Assembly: GCF_042676025.1 (NCBI RefSeq)
Contig: NZ_JBHTJP010000035.1
Span: 1,054,001-1,118,000, forward strand
Source: Salinimicrobium gaetbulicola
GTDB taxonomy: Bacteria > Bacteroidota > Bacteroidia > Flavobacteriales > Flavobacteriaceae
Reading direction: 5' to 3'
Length of the DNA: 64,000 nt
The notes under the pieces are model-generated. The model was not told the DNA's origin. It did no database searches and saw nothing but the letters and a program-made list of their open reading frames with translations. Shown in pieces: positions 44,166 through 52,742 of the stretch. A program made the position numbers and the translations under genes. How positions within the stretch are numbered: the first letter of the stretch is position 1; each line of letters begins with the position of its first letter.

Positions 44166-45410
44166 TTATTTGTTGAACTTTTCAGCAGTGATTTCTGCGA
44201 TCTTTACGATCACTTCGGTAGCCTTTTGCATACTTTCAACCGGAACATATTCATACTTGCCGTGGAAATTGTGGCCCCCGGCAAAGATATTAGGGCATGG
44301 AAGGCCCATGAAGCTCAATTGTGCCCCGTCTGTTCCCCCGCGAATTGGTTTAATTTCAGGGGTGATGTCCAGTTGTTTCATGGCTTCTTCCGCAATATCT
44401 ACGATGTGCATGACCGGCTCCACTTTTTCGCGCATATTAAAGTATTGGTCCTTGATCTCAATACTCACGCAGTCTCTTTCGTACTGGTCGCATATTTCCT
44501 GCGCGAGGTTTTTCATCATCTCTTTACGAGCCTCGAAGTGCTTGCGGTCATGGTCGCGAATGATATAATGTAATTTGGTTTCCTCCACGTCGCCTTCCAT
44601 TCCATTTAAATGGAAGAACCCCTGACGGCCTTCTGTATGTTCCGGGGTCTCCAGTCTAGGCAGAGAATTGATAAAATCCTGGGCAATGTACATGCTGTTG
44701 ATCATTTTGTCCTTCGCATATCCTGGGTGTACACTTTTTCCTGAAACCGTGACCACCGCCCCGGCAGCATTGAAGTTCTCATATTCCAGTTCTCCGATCT
44801 GGCTTCCGTCCATGGTGTAAGCCCATTTCGCACCGAACTTTTTCACGTCGAACTTGTGTGCGCCACGCCCTATTTCCTCATCTGGGGTGAAGCAAACTCG
44901 TATTTTTCCGTGTTTGATTTCAGGATGCTCAATAAGATATTTCATGGCTTCCATGATCTCGGTGATCCCGGCCTTATCATCGGCACCCAAAAGTGTGGTC
45001 CCGTCGGTAGTTATCAGGGTTTGACCTTTATACTGGAGCAAATCATCGAAATATTCCGGAGAAAGAATGATATTTTTCTCCTTATTAAGGACGATATCTT
45101 TTCCGTCATAATCTTCGATGATCTGTGGATTCACATTGGTGCCCGTAAAATCAGGGGTCGTATCAAAGTGAGCGACAAATCCAATAGTAGGAACATCATG
45201 CTTCACATTTGAAGGAAGGGTGGCCATCACATAAGCATGTTCGTCAATGCTTACATCCTGCATCCCCATTTCCTGAAGTTCATCTCTTAATTTATTGGCA
45301 AGGTCCCATTGTTTTTCTGTGCTGGGAGTTTTTTCACTCGTTTCGTCACTTTGTGTGTCAATTTTCACATAACTAATGAAACGGTCTATGATCTCTTGTT
45401 TGTTGGTCAT
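44166..45410 (-). CDS. pepT: Peptidase T (tripeptidase)
   Basis: A 414-residue M20-family metallopeptidase that removes the N-terminal residue from tripeptides in the cytoplasm. Zinc-site motifs are visible: GFVAHFDTTPDFTG (first His/Asp), LLGADDKAGI (bridging Asp) and CFTPDEEIGRGAHKFD (Glu pair). A dimerisation lid lies between. A well-matched promoter lies at 45427-45456 on the same strand. Divergent from pyrD. Confidence 0.95.
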   Translation of the reverse strand: MTNKQEIIDRFISYVKIDTQSDETSEKTPSTEKQWDLANKLRDELQEMGMQDVSIDEHAYVMATLPSNVKHDVPTIGFVAHFDTTPDFTGTNVNPQIIEDYDGKDIVLNKEKNIILSPEYFDDLLQYKGQTLITTDGTTLLGADDKAGITEIMEAMKYLIEHPEIKHGKIRVCFTPDEEIGRGAHKFDVKKFGAKWAYTMDGSQIGELEYENFNAAGAVVTVSGKSVHPGYAKDKMINSMYIAQDFINSLPRLETPEHTEGRQGFFHLNGMEGDVEETKLHYIIRDHDRKHFEARKEMMKNLAQEICDQYERDCVSIEIKDQYFNMREKVEPVMHIVDIAEEAMKQLDITPEIKPIRGGTDGAQLSFMGLPCPNIFAGGHNFHGKYEYVPVESMQKATEVIVKIAEITAEKFNK

Positions 45411-45426
45411 TGTTGAAGTGTTTGCC

Positions 45427-45456
45427 CAAAAATAATGAACTCTAAGTCAGCTTCAA
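45427..45456 (-). promoter_or_regulatory. Promoter of pepT
   Basis: On the minus strand TTG (45456-45454), exactly 19 bases, then TATTTTTG (45434-45427): a full match to the Bacteroidota consensus TTG-N19-TAnnTTTG, ending 16 bases before the pepT ATG. Confidence 0.75.
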
Positions 45457-45475
45457 AACCTTTTATCTTTTCCGC

Positions 45476-45504
45476 TTGTAATATTCAGGTTTATGTTAAT
45501 TTTG
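45476..45504 (+). promoter_or_regulatory. Promoter of pyrD
   Basis: TTG (45476-45478), 18 bases, TAATTTTG (45497-45504). It overlaps the in-frame extension of pyrD and so supports the start at ATG 45520. It is divergent from, and 20 bases away from, the pepT promoter. Confidence 0.7.
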
Positions 45505-45519
45505 TCGAAAATCTTCACC

Positions 45520-46539
45520 ATGTACAACTCAATTATTAGACCCTTGCTTTTTAAAATGGATCCTGAAAAAGTGCATCACCTCACTTTTGGATTGCTTCGG
45601 AATTTATTCAGGTTACCATTAGTCTCAGGAATTGTAAAAAGCAAGTTTGTGGTAGAAGATCCAAGGTTGGAGCGGGAAGTTTTCGGACTGAAATTTAAAA
45701 ATCCCGTTGGACTGGCCGCTGGCTTTGATAAAGACGCGAAACTATATAAGGAGTTATCAGCCTTCGGATTTGGTTTCATTGAGATTGGTACCCTTACACC
45801 AAAACCACAGCCCGGAAATGAGAAAAAAAGACTCTTCCGTCTAAAAGCAGATAAGGCAATCATCAATCGTATGGGCTTCAATAATGGTGGAGTAGAGGAA
45901 GCTGTGGTGCGCCTGAAAGAGAATAAGGATGTGCTGATTGGTGGGAATATCGGAAAGAATAAAGTCACTCCCAATGAAAATGCCGTAGACGATTACATTA
46001 TTTGTTTTGACACACTTTTTGATCATGTAGATTACTTCGTGGTGAACGTAAGTTCTCCCAATACGCCTAACCTGCGTGAACTTCAGGATAAGGAACCACT
46101 TACAAATCTCCTGAAAACACTTCAGGATAGGAATGCTGAAAAACCGGTTTCCAAGCCAATTTTACTGAAGATCGCACCAGATCTTACAGATTCTCAATTA
46201 ATCGATATCATTGATATCGTAAAGGATACGAAGATCGCCGGGGTGATCGCCACCAATACTACCATTTCCAGAACCGGGCTTAATTCAGAAGATAAGAACG
46301 AGACAGGAGGGTTGAGTGGATTACCATTGAAAGATCGCGCGACTGAGGTGATCAGGTTCCTTTCTGAAAAGAGTAACAAAGCCTTTCCTATTATTGGAGT
46401 TGGCGGGATCATGTCGGCAGAAGATGCTATTGAGAAGCTGGAAGCAGGGGCGAGCCTGGTGCAGGTCTATACGGGATTCATCTATGAAGGTCCCGGACTT
46501 ATTAAGGAGATCAACGAAGAAATCCTAAAACGCTCCTAA
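45520..46539 (+). CDS. pyrD: Dihydroorotate dehydrogenase (quinone), class 2
   Basis: A 339-residue flavoenzyme that oxidises dihydroorotate in pyrimidine synthesis. The N-terminal helix pair (LFKMDPEKVHHLTFGLLR) that binds membrane and quinone marks class 2. FKNPVGLAAGFDKD, NRMGFNNGG, VNVSSPNTPNLRELQ with the catalytic Ser, and GVGGIMSAEDA are family motifs. The ATG at 45520 is preferred because a promoter overlaps the upstream extension. The next gene starts directly after its stop. Confidence 0.95.
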   Translation: MYNSIIRPLLFKMDPEKVHHLTFGLLRNLFRLPLVSGIVKSKFVVEDPRLEREVFGLKFKNPVGLAAGFDKDAKLYKELSAFGFGFIEIGTLTPKPQPGNEKKRLFRLKADKAIINRMGFNNGGVEEAVVRLKENKDVLIGGNIGKNKVTPNENAVDDYIICFDTLFDHVDYFVVNVSSPNTPNLRELQDKEPLTNLLKTLQDRNAEKPVSKPILLKIAPDLTDSQLIDIIDIVKDTKIAGVIATNTTISRTGLNSEDKNETGGLSGLPLKDRATEVIRFLSEKSNKAFPIIGVGGIMSAEDAIEKLEAGASLVQVYTGFIYEGPGLIKEINEEILKRS

Positions 46540-47157
46540 GTGCTCGAACAACTAATTCCTTTTTTAACAGCTTCGATGCTGCTTACCATATCCCCGGGTC
46601 CAGATATAATTTATGTTCTGGTGCAGGGAATGACCAATGGTAAGAAATTCGGGGTAATTACTACCCTTGGTCTTGTTTCAGGGATCATAGTACATACTTC
46701 GCTGGTGGCATTTGGAATATCTGCTATTATAAAGCAATCTGAGGTTCTTTTCCTCATTATCAAAATGATTGGTGCTACCTACCTGATCTACCTGGCTTAT
46801 ATGGTATATAAAAGCCATCCGCAGATCAATGTCGATCTTGATGATACTGTTCAAAAGAAGGATCTTTGGTCATTATATAAAAGAGGATTTTTAATGAATG
46901 TCCTGAATCCGAAAGTGGCAATCTTTTTCCTCGCCTTCTTTCCTGGATTTTTATGGGAGCCTCAGGGAGACACCGTTTATCAGTTTTACCTGTTAGGTTT
47001 TCTTTTTATGCTTCAGGCGTTTGTCATTTTTTCGAGCGTAGCCATTCTGGCCGGAAAGATCTCCCGGTACCTTCAAAGTCATCCTCATTCCGGTTTGATT
47101 TTTAAGTGGTTGCAGATCTTTGTTTTCGTCGGGATCGCCATTTACATTCTTCTGTAA
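46540..47157 (+). CDS. LysE/RhtB-family amino-acid exporter
   Basis: A 205-residue inner-membrane protein with six hydrophobic helices. The N-terminus shows the family pattern SPGPDIIYVLVQGMTNGKKF and later GFLMNVLNPKVAIFFLAFFP. These exporters remove excess amino acids, commonly lysine, threonine or homoserine lactones. The start is a GTG directly after the pyrD stop, so the two are coupled. Substrate unknown. Confidence 0.9.
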   Translation: MLEQLIPFLTASMLLTISPGPDIIYVLVQGMTNGKKFGVITTLGLVSGIIVHTSLVAFGISAIIKQSEVLFLIIKMIGATYLIYLAYMVYKSHPQINVDLDDTVQKKDLWSLYKRGFLMNVLNPKVAIFFLAFFPGFLWEPQGDTVYQFYLLGFLFMLQAFVIFSSVAILAGKISRYLQSHPHSGLIFKWLQIFVFVGIAIYILL

Positions 47158-47220
47158 AACTTCGGAAAAGGGCTGTGGACGACACTTTTTCGTTTTTCCT
47201 AAAATTGTATATTTGAGCCT

Positions 47221-48084
47221 ATGGGGAAGATCAAGATTATTGAATGCCCGCGCGATGCCATGCAGGGTATTAAGGATTTCATTCCAACGGAAAAAAAGGT
47301 GCAGTATATTCAGTCCTTGTTGAGGTGTGGTTTTGATACCATTGACTTCGGAAGTTTTGTTTCTCCTAAGGCGATCCCGCAAATGGCAGATACCGCAGAG
47401 GTACTCTCAAAACTTGATCTTTCAAGGACTCAGAGTAAATTACTCGCGATAGTTGCCAATACCCGAGGCGCACAAGATGCATCTCAACATCCGGAAATTG
47501 ATTATTTGGGATACCCTTTTTCCATATCTGAGAACTTCCAGATGAGGAATACCCACAAGACCATTGCTCAGTCTGTAGAAACTTTGCAGGAGATTCTCGA
47601 TATTGCCAATGGCAAGAATAAAGAGGTGGTGGCGTATCTTTCCATGGGCTTTGGTAATCCTTACGGGGATCCATGGGATGTGGAAATAGTAGGAGAGTGG
47701 ACCGAGAAACTTTCAGGGATGGGAGTGAAGATCCTTTCACTTTCTGATACTATTGGAAGTTCCACGCCCCAAGTGATCGAATATTTATTCTCCAACCTCA
47801 TTCCGAAATATCCCGAAATTGAATTTGGGGCTCACCTTCATACTACACCAACCAGCTGGTTTGAGAAGGTAGATGCTGCTTTTAAAGCAGGTTGCACCAG
47901 GTTTGATGGTGCTATTCAGGGATTTGGAGGATGCCCAATGGCAAAAGATGAACTCACGGGGAATATGCCCACTGAAAAACTACTTTCTTACTTCACTACC
48001 AAAAAGGAAGATACCAATGTCAAAATGATGAGTTTCGAATCATCTCATAATGAGGCAACTAAAATATTTTCTGCGTACCATTAG
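47221..48084 (+). CDS. mvaB: Hydroxymethylglutaryl-CoA lyase
   Basis: A 287-residue HMGL-like TIM-barrel enzyme, cleaving HMG-CoA to acetoacetate and acetyl-CoA at the end of leucine breakdown. IIECPRDAMQGIKDFIPTEK is the N-terminal active-site strand (Arg and Asp), GAHLHTTPTS holds the metal-binding histidines and QGFGGCPMAKDELTGN the catalytic cysteine loop. The leucine dehydrogenase gene lies 6 kb away. It has no visible operon partner. Confidence 0.93.
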   Translation: MGKIKIIECPRDAMQGIKDFIPTEKKVQYIQSLLRCGFDTIDFGSFVSPKAIPQMADTAEVLSKLDLSRTQSKLLAIVANTRGAQDASQHPEIDYLGYPFSISENFQMRNTHKTIAQSVETLQEILDIANGKNKEVVAYLSMGFGNPYGDPWDVEIVGEWTEKLSGMGVKILSLSDTIGSSTPQVIEYLFSNLIPKYPEIEFGAHLHTTPTSWFEKVDAAFKAGCTRFDGAIQGFGGCPMAKDELTGNMPTEKLLSYFTTKKEDTNVKMMSFESSHNEATKIFSAYH

Positions 48085-48128
48085 GAAAATCAATGCCTTT
48101 CAGCTGATTGATTAAAATATTTTATTTA

Positions 48129-48147
48129 AAATTAATCTAAATAAACT
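48129..48147 (+). promoter_or_regulatory. Fur-box-like palindrome before the porin gene
   Basis: ATTTAAAATTAATCTAAAT (from about 48124) is a 19-base imperfect palindrome in which seven of nine base pairs match. It ends just upstream of the TTTG of the porin promoter. Size and A/T content fit a Fur-type operator, but no direct evidence exists. Position is given to within a few bases. Confidence 0.35.
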
Positions 48148-48177
48148 TTGTCGAAATTAGACTTGCATATATATTTG
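48147..48177 (+). promoter_or_regulatory. Promoter of the porin gene
   Basis: TTTG (48147-48150), exactly 19 bases, TATATTTG (48170-48177): a full match to the Bacteroidota promoter. The leader is about 35 bases. A 9-base inverted repeat, TTAGACTTG (48157-48165) and CAAGTCTAA (48200-48208), spans the -7 element and start region. Confidence 0.8.
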
Positions 48178-48217
48178 CAGCATCAATTATTATTTTAAAC
48201 AAGTCTAAATAAGAATC

Positions 48218-49384
48218 ATGAAAAAGTTTTTACTTTCATTAGTGATTGGAGCTACTACCGCGGTTTCAGTTGCGCAAACCCAACAAGATTCGATCACTTT
48301 TGATCCCCAATACCAACAAAATTCTGCTCAAAGAGTACTTTCAGCCAACAAAGATGCTGTTACTTTAGGTGCATATGGAGAAATTACTTACAACCAGCCG
48401 GAAGGTGATAACGGAGAGCTGGATGTTCAGCGTCTTGTGATGTTGTTAGGATACCAGTTTAATGATAAAGTTCAGTTCTTTACTGAAATTGAATTTGAGC
48501 ATGTTGAGGAAGTTTATGTAGAGCAGGCTTTTGTGAATTACAACGTTGCCAATAATGTGAATTTACGTGCCGGTTTGATGTTGGTGCCAATGGGTATCAT
48601 CAACGAGTACCACGAACCTACTACTTTTAACGGAGTTGAACGTCCAGCTATTGCCGGGTCTATCGTTCCAACTACCTGGAGAGAGATCGGGGTTGGGGTG
48701 ACAGGTAGAATTAATTCTGCTTCACTTACCTACCAGGCTTATGTCTTCAACGGATTTCAGTCTACCGATGCTGACGGAAACGGACTTCTTAAAGGGAGCA
48801 ACGGTTTAAGAGGAGGTCGTCAAAAAGGTATCAAGTCTACCGTGAACACTCCAAACCTTTCCACTAAAATTGAATATTACGGAATCCTTGGTATGAGATT
48901 AGGTCTTGCAGGTTACTTTGGAAGAACCCAGGCTGCAGACGAAGTTGATATGCTTGATGGAGCTGATATAGGAATGTCTATGGTAGGTCTTGATGCTCGT
49001 TATGTGTACAAAAGATTCACTGCAAGAGGTGAGTTCATCTACGCGTCTCTTTCAGATACCGAAGATTACAACAACCTGACCGGAAGAGATCTTGGAAGTG
49101 CCCTTTCAGGATGGTATGCAGAAGCCGCTTATAACCTGTTGCCTGCAATGAACAAACAAAAGTTATTCGCCTTTGCCCGTTACGAAGACTATGATACGCA
49201 TGCTTCTACTGAAGGAACTTTGGTTGAAAATCCTGCGTATGACAGAAATGACATTACTATGGGATTAAGTTATCACATTGCACCGGGAGTGGTTTTCAAA
49301 GGAGATTACCAGATCAAGGACAATGCTGTTGAAGGAGCAGATGCTCAAAACCAGCTGAACTTTGGAGTAGGAGTTTGGTTCTAA
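48218..49384 (+). CDS. Outer-membrane porin (phosphate-selective porin O/P-like)
   Basis: A 388-residue beta-barrel protein. A signal peptide (1-20, ending VSVAQ) is followed by alternating hydrophobic strands such as FFTEIEFEHVEEVYVEQAFV and NVNLRAGLMLVPMGIINEY, typical of OprP/OprO-like porins, ending in aromatic GVGVWF as BAM substrates do. It stands ahead of genes for an FMN-binding protein and a small membrane protein, with a strong promoter and candidate regulatory repeats. Cargo unknown; an anion or iron complex is possible. Confidence 0.85.
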   Translation: MKKFLLSLVIGATTAVSVAQTQQDSITFDPQYQQNSAQRVLSANKDAVTLGAYGEITYNQPEGDNGELDVQRLVMLLGYQFNDKVQFFTEIEFEHVEEVYVEQAFVNYNVANNVNLRAGLMLVPMGIINEYHEPTTFNGVERPAIAGSIVPTTWREIGVGVTGRINSASLTYQAYVFNGFQSTDADGNGLLKGSNGLRGGRQKGIKSTVNTPNLSTKIEYYGILGMRLGLAGYFGRTQAADEVDMLDGADIGMSMVGLDARYVYKRFTARGEFIYASLSDTEDYNNLTGRDLGSALSGWYAEAAYNLLPAMNKQKLFAFARYEDYDTHASTEGTLVENPAYDRNDITMGLSYHIAPGVVFKGDYQIKDNAVEGADAQNQLNFGVGVWF

Positions 49385-49448
49385 ATTAAAAAAATTGATG
49401 TGCTTCGGTCGGGTGGAATTCATTTTCTGCCCGACTGTTGGCATATAA

Positions 49449-49481
49449 TTTGTCCTTACAGATTATAAATTCATAATTTTG
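49449..49481 (+). promoter_or_regulatory. Promoter of the FMN-binding protein gene
   Basis: TTTG (49449-49452), 21 bases, TAATTTTG (49474-49481). The ATG at 49487 is only 5 bases from the -7 element, so the mRNA may have almost no leader. Confidence 0.55.
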
Positions 49482-49486
49482 CAGTC

Positions 49487-50008
49487 ATGAAAAGGAAATA
49501 TTTTACCGGAATTTTATTCGTTTTACCTCTTTTAATGTCCTTTACATTTTTAAAGGGTCTTGATAAAAAGGTGGATCGCGAAATAAAGGATGAGTTCGAG
49601 GTTGCCGACTATTCTCATGAGGGGGTGGTTGTGCCCCAGGAACTTCAGGGTAAACTGCCTTCTAACGTGACCGTCCAAAATTTTATTAAACTGCAGCATT
49701 CCGGAAATTTACTTGGATATGCTTATATAGATAAGGCACCGAGTAAAACCGCCGAGTTTGATTATTTGGTGATCTTTGATAAAGACCTTAAAATTGCCCG
49801 AACCAAAGTTTTGGTGTACCGTGAAGAATACGGCGGGGAAATTGGCAGCCGCAGGTGGCTGCGTCAATTTACCGGAAAGTCTAAAGCCAGTGAGTTAAAT
49901 CATATAGCAGCTATTTCAGGAGCGACCATTTCGGTTAGGTCTATGAAAAATGCGGTAAAAGATATACTTGCTAGCGTTGAGATCCTTCAAAAACATAATG
50001 TGCTCTAA
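49487..50008 (+). CDS. FMN-binding-domain protein, periplasmic
   Basis: A 173-residue protein with an N-terminal hydrophobic export segment (about 5-22) and an FMN_bind domain (about 70-170). Its C-terminal motif ISGATIS (Ser144, Thr147) is the site at which ApbE attaches FMN covalently to Thr in NqrC/RnfG and related proteins. The Asp usually three residues before SGAT is Ala here (AAISGAT), so flavinylation is likely but not certain. It lies between a porin and a four-helix membrane protein. Function as an extracytoplasmic electron carrier is inferred from the motif. Confidence 0.78.
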   Translation: MKRKYFTGILFVLPLLMSFTFLKGLDKKVDREIKDEFEVADYSHEGVVVPQELQGKLPSNVTVQNFIKLQHSGNLLGYAYIDKAPSKTAEFDYLVIFDKDLKIARTKVLVYREEYGGEIGSRRWLRQFTGKSKASELNHIAAISGATISVRSMKNAVKDILASVEILQKHNVL

Positions 50009-50506
50009 ATGCAGTATAACGGTCTACTTTTAACCCTTCCGAAGGAAATAAGAACCTTTTTGGCTGTTTTTGTAATAGTTTTAAGTGTAGGCTATTTTAC
50101 AGGTTTGTTGTTTGTTGGGCAAACAGAAACTACTACTCCTGCAGGGATCGAGGAAAATTACCTGGGAAATGAAGATGATCCCGATGCCAAGGTGATGAAA
50201 TTCGAGAAAGGGGAGCGCGAGATGCTCACTATTATTCACACTCATGTGCTTTCCATGTCCTTTATCTTTTTTCTGCTGGGTGGTATCATGGTGTTTACCC
50301 AATTACCTCAAAAATTCAAATTCTTTCTCATCTTAGAGCCTTTCTTTTCCATTATCGCCACTTTTGGCGGCATCTATTTTGTCTGGAAAGGTGTGGAATG
50401 GATGAAGTATGTAGTTATGATATCAGGTGTCTTGATGACCCTCATTTTTATAACTTCAGTCCTGATTGTACTCTATCAATTACTATTTAAAAAAGCTACG
50501 GTTTAA
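50009..50506 (+). CDS. Conserved four-helix membrane protein with HTH motif pair
   Basis: A 165-residue inner-membrane protein with four hydrophobic helices (about 18-37, 75-95, 100-120, 130-155). HTHVLSMSFIFFLLGG places two histidines at the start of helix 2 on the periplasmic side, which could ligate metal or contact a flavin or quinone. It is not a family I can name. It begins at the first base after the FMN-protein stop, so the two are co-translated. It could anchor or oxidise/reduce the FMN protein (inference). Confidence 0.7.
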   Translation: MQYNGLLLTLPKEIRTFLAVFVIVLSVGYFTGLLFVGQTETTTPAGIEENYLGNEDDPDAKVMKFEKGEREMLTIIHTHVLSMSFIFFLLGGIMVFTQLPQKFKFFLILEPFFSIIATFGGIYFVWKGVEWMKYVVMISGVLMTLIFITSVLIVLYQLLFKKATV

Positions 50507-50590
50507 GTCCTTTTCAATAGACATTTTTCTGTAATCCGTAGAAAAGCAAATATTTAGTGTCCATCTCTCTTCTTTGTGATTAAAAGGATG

Positions 50591-50598
50591 TATATTTG
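50591..50598 (+). promoter_or_regulatory. Promoter -7 element for guaB
   Basis: TATATTTG fits TAnnTTTG, 23 bases before the guaB ATG. The TTTG at 50573 is only 14 bases away, shorter than usual. Confidence 0.5.
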
Positions 50599-50621
50599 CA
50601 CGCAATTAAATCTTAATTGCC

Positions 50622-52094
50622 ATGATTGCACACAACTCCAGGATAGTTGGCGAAGGACTAACTTACGATGACGTATTATTAGTTCCGGCCTTTTCGGAAA
50701 TCCTTCCCCGCGAAGTCAGCATCCAGTCAAAATTCACAAGAAATATTTCAATCAATGTTCCCATAGTTTCCGCTGCGATGGATACTGTGACCGAATCCCG
50801 TATGGCGATCGCCATAGCCCGGGAAGGTGGTATTGGGGTATTGCATAAAAACATGACCATCGAGGATCAGGCTTTGAAAGTGCGTAAAGTAAAGCGTGCT
50901 GAAAGTGGAATGATCATCGACCCGGTTACTTTACCTATCACTGCCAAAGTGAGGGATGCGAAGGAAAACATGAGGGAACATTCCATCGGCGGGATTCCAA
51001 TTGTAGATGAGGACGGTCGCTTACTGGGGATCGTGACTAATCGTGATCTTAGATTTGAAAAAAATAATGACCGACCAATTTCCGAAGTAATGACTTCAGA
51101 AAACCTGGTGACAGTGGCAGAAGGAACTTCTCTTGAGGAAGCTGAAGGAATTCTTCAGGAAAACAAGATTGAAAAACTGCCGGTGGTCAATAAAGAAAAG
51201 AAACTGGTTGGTTTGATCACCTTCCGTGATATTACAAAACTCACTCAAAAACCTATTGCAAATAAAGATGTCTTCGGAAGGCTTCGGGTTGCTGCAGCTG
51301 TTGGAGTTACCTCAGATGCCGTAGACCGCGCTGCCGCCCTTGTAAAAGCCGGAGTTGATGCGATCGTTATCGATACTGCTCATGGTCATACCAAAGGAGT
51401 GGTCACCGTTCTAAAAGAAGTAAAAAAGAGCTTTCCTGATCTGGAAGTGGTGGTTGGAAATATCGCTACTGCCGAAGCTGCAAAATATTTGATCGAAGCC
51501 GGTGCGGACGCTATTAAAGTAGGAATTGGTCCTGGATCGATTTGTACTACCAGAGTAGTTGCCGGGGTTGGTTTTCCACAATTCTCAGCCGTTCTTGAAG
51601 TTGCTGAGGCTGCCAAAGGAACCGGAGTGCCTGTGATCGCTGATGGTGGAATTCGCTATACGGGAGATATTCCCAAAGCCATCGCGGCCGGTGCAGACTG
51701 TGTGATGTTGGGATCATTATTGGCGGGAACAAAAGAATCACCTGGTGAAACCATTATTTACGAAGGAAGAAAATTCAAATCTTACCGGGGAATGGGTTCT
51801 GTAGAAGCCATGAAACAAGGATCGAAAGATCGTTATTTCCAGGATGTGGAGGACGATATCAAAAAACTGGTTCCTGAAGGTATTGTAGGCCGTGTGCCTT
51901 ACAAAGGTGAACTTTTTGAAAGTATTCACCAGTTTATTGGCGGCTTAAGAGCCGGAATGGGGTATTGTGGTGCTAAAGATATTGCCACCTTGAAGGAGAC
52001 TGCAAAATTTGTGAAGATCACAGCTTCGGGGATACATGAAAGTCACCCGCACAACGTGACCATCACCAAAGAATCTCCTAATTATAGTAGATAA
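50622..52094 (+). CDS. guaB: Inosine-5'-monophosphate dehydrogenase
   Basis: A 490-residue enzyme that converts IMP to XMP, the first committed step to GMP. The TIM barrel is interrupted by two CBS domains (about 95-205). The catalytic loop GIGPGSICTTRVVAGVG has Cys308, and DGGIRYTGDIPKAIAAGAD and YRGMGSVEAM are the IMP-binding motifs. A terminator follows at 52114. Monocistronic. Confidence 0.97.
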   Translation: MIAHNSRIVGEGLTYDDVLLVPAFSEILPREVSIQSKFTRNISINVPIVSAAMDTVTESRMAIAIAREGGIGVLHKNMTIEDQALKVRKVKRAESGMIIDPVTLPITAKVRDAKENMREHSIGGIPIVDEDGRLLGIVTNRDLRFEKNNDRPISEVMTSENLVTVAEGTSLEEAEGILQENKIEKLPVVNKEKKLVGLITFRDITKLTQKPIANKDVFGRLRVAAAVGVTSDAVDRAAALVKAGVDAIVIDTAHGHTKGVVTVLKEVKKSFPDLEVVVGNIATAEAAKYLIEAGADAIKVGIGPGSICTTRVVAGVGFPQFSAVLEVAEAAKGTGVPVIADGGIRYTGDIPKAIAAGADCVMLGSLLAGTKESPGETIIYEGRKFKSYRGMGSVEAMKQGSKDRYFQDVEDDIKKLVPEGIVGRVPYKGELFESIHQFIGGLRAGMGYCGAKDIATLKETAKFVKITASGIHESHPHNVTITKESPNYSR

Positions 52095-52113
52095 AATATA
52101 AGTAAGTATCATT

Positions 52114-52150
52114 AAAAAAGGCTTTATCGAGAGATAAAGCCTTTTGTTTT
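52114..52150. terminator. Bidirectional terminator after guaB
   Basis: AAAAGGCTTTATC (52116-52128) and GATAAAGCCTTTT (52133-52145) pair perfectly around GAGA, with A and T runs on either side, between convergent guaB and the OmpH gene. Confidence 0.92.
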
Positions 52151-52165
52151 TATAGTTTTAGAGAA

Positions 52166-52672
52166 CTACTGCTGAGTGACTCCTAATTTAGCCATTACCT
52201 TTTCTGTAATGTCACTTTCTGCTTCTGCAAAAGCTAAAGCATTTCCACCGGCGTGGAAGATGTGAGTATAATTTTCTTCCTGGATCACCTGTTGCATTGC
52301 TTCATTGATCTTATCATACAAAGGTTTGGTAAGCTCGCTACGTCTCATTTGCATCATGACGGATGCTTTTTGCCTGAAGCTTTTAATGTCATTTTCCAGG
52401 GAAATGATCTCGCTCTCCTTTGTTTTTCTGTCTTCTTCGGAAAAAGTCGCGTTGTTCTCCTGGTAATCTTTTACCTGGGTCTCATATTTTGAAATGGTAG
52501 CCTCAAGTTCTTTCTGAAGCTCTTCGTTGTAGGTCTTCATTCCTTCATTGACCTGGGTCATTTCCGGAAGCTGGGCAATTATGTACTCCGCGTCAATGGT
52601 TCCGATCTTTGACTGGGCAAAAGTGGTAAAAGAAAGAAGTGCTAAACTGAATAATGCTATGAATTTTTTCAT
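52166..52672 (-). CDS. OmpH/Skp-family periplasmic chaperone
   Basis: A 168-residue periplasmic protein with a signal peptide (1-19, ending TTFAQ), a short beta part (KIGTIDAEYIIAQLPEM) and two long charged helices (about 45-125), the tentacle layout of Skp. It holds unfolded outer-membrane proteins. A TATATTTG -7 element (minus strand, 52695-52702) lies 23 bases upstream. SurA-like genes are nearby, so the region deals with outer-membrane protein folding. Confidence 0.92.
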   Translation of the reverse strand: MKKFIALFSLALLSFTTFAQSKIGTIDAEYIIAQLPEMTQVNEGMKTYNEELQKELEATISKYETQVKDYQENNATFSEEDRKTKESEIISLENDIKSFRQKASVMMQMRRSELTKPLYDKINEAMQQVIQEENYTHIFHAGGNALAFAEAESDITEKVMAKLGVTQQ

Positions 52673-52694
52673 GAATGTTGTTTTTGTTTGCAGG

Positions 52695-52702
52695 CAAATA
52701 TA
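52695..52702 (-). promoter_or_regulatory. Promoter -7 element for the OmpH/Skp gene
   Basis: TATATTTG on the minus strand matches TAnnTTTG and lies 23 bases before the ATG. No good TTG partner at 19 bases. Confidence 0.5.
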
Positions 52703-52742
52703 ATCGAGTAGGTTGATTAATGGGAGTTTAGCCTATGTTTTT

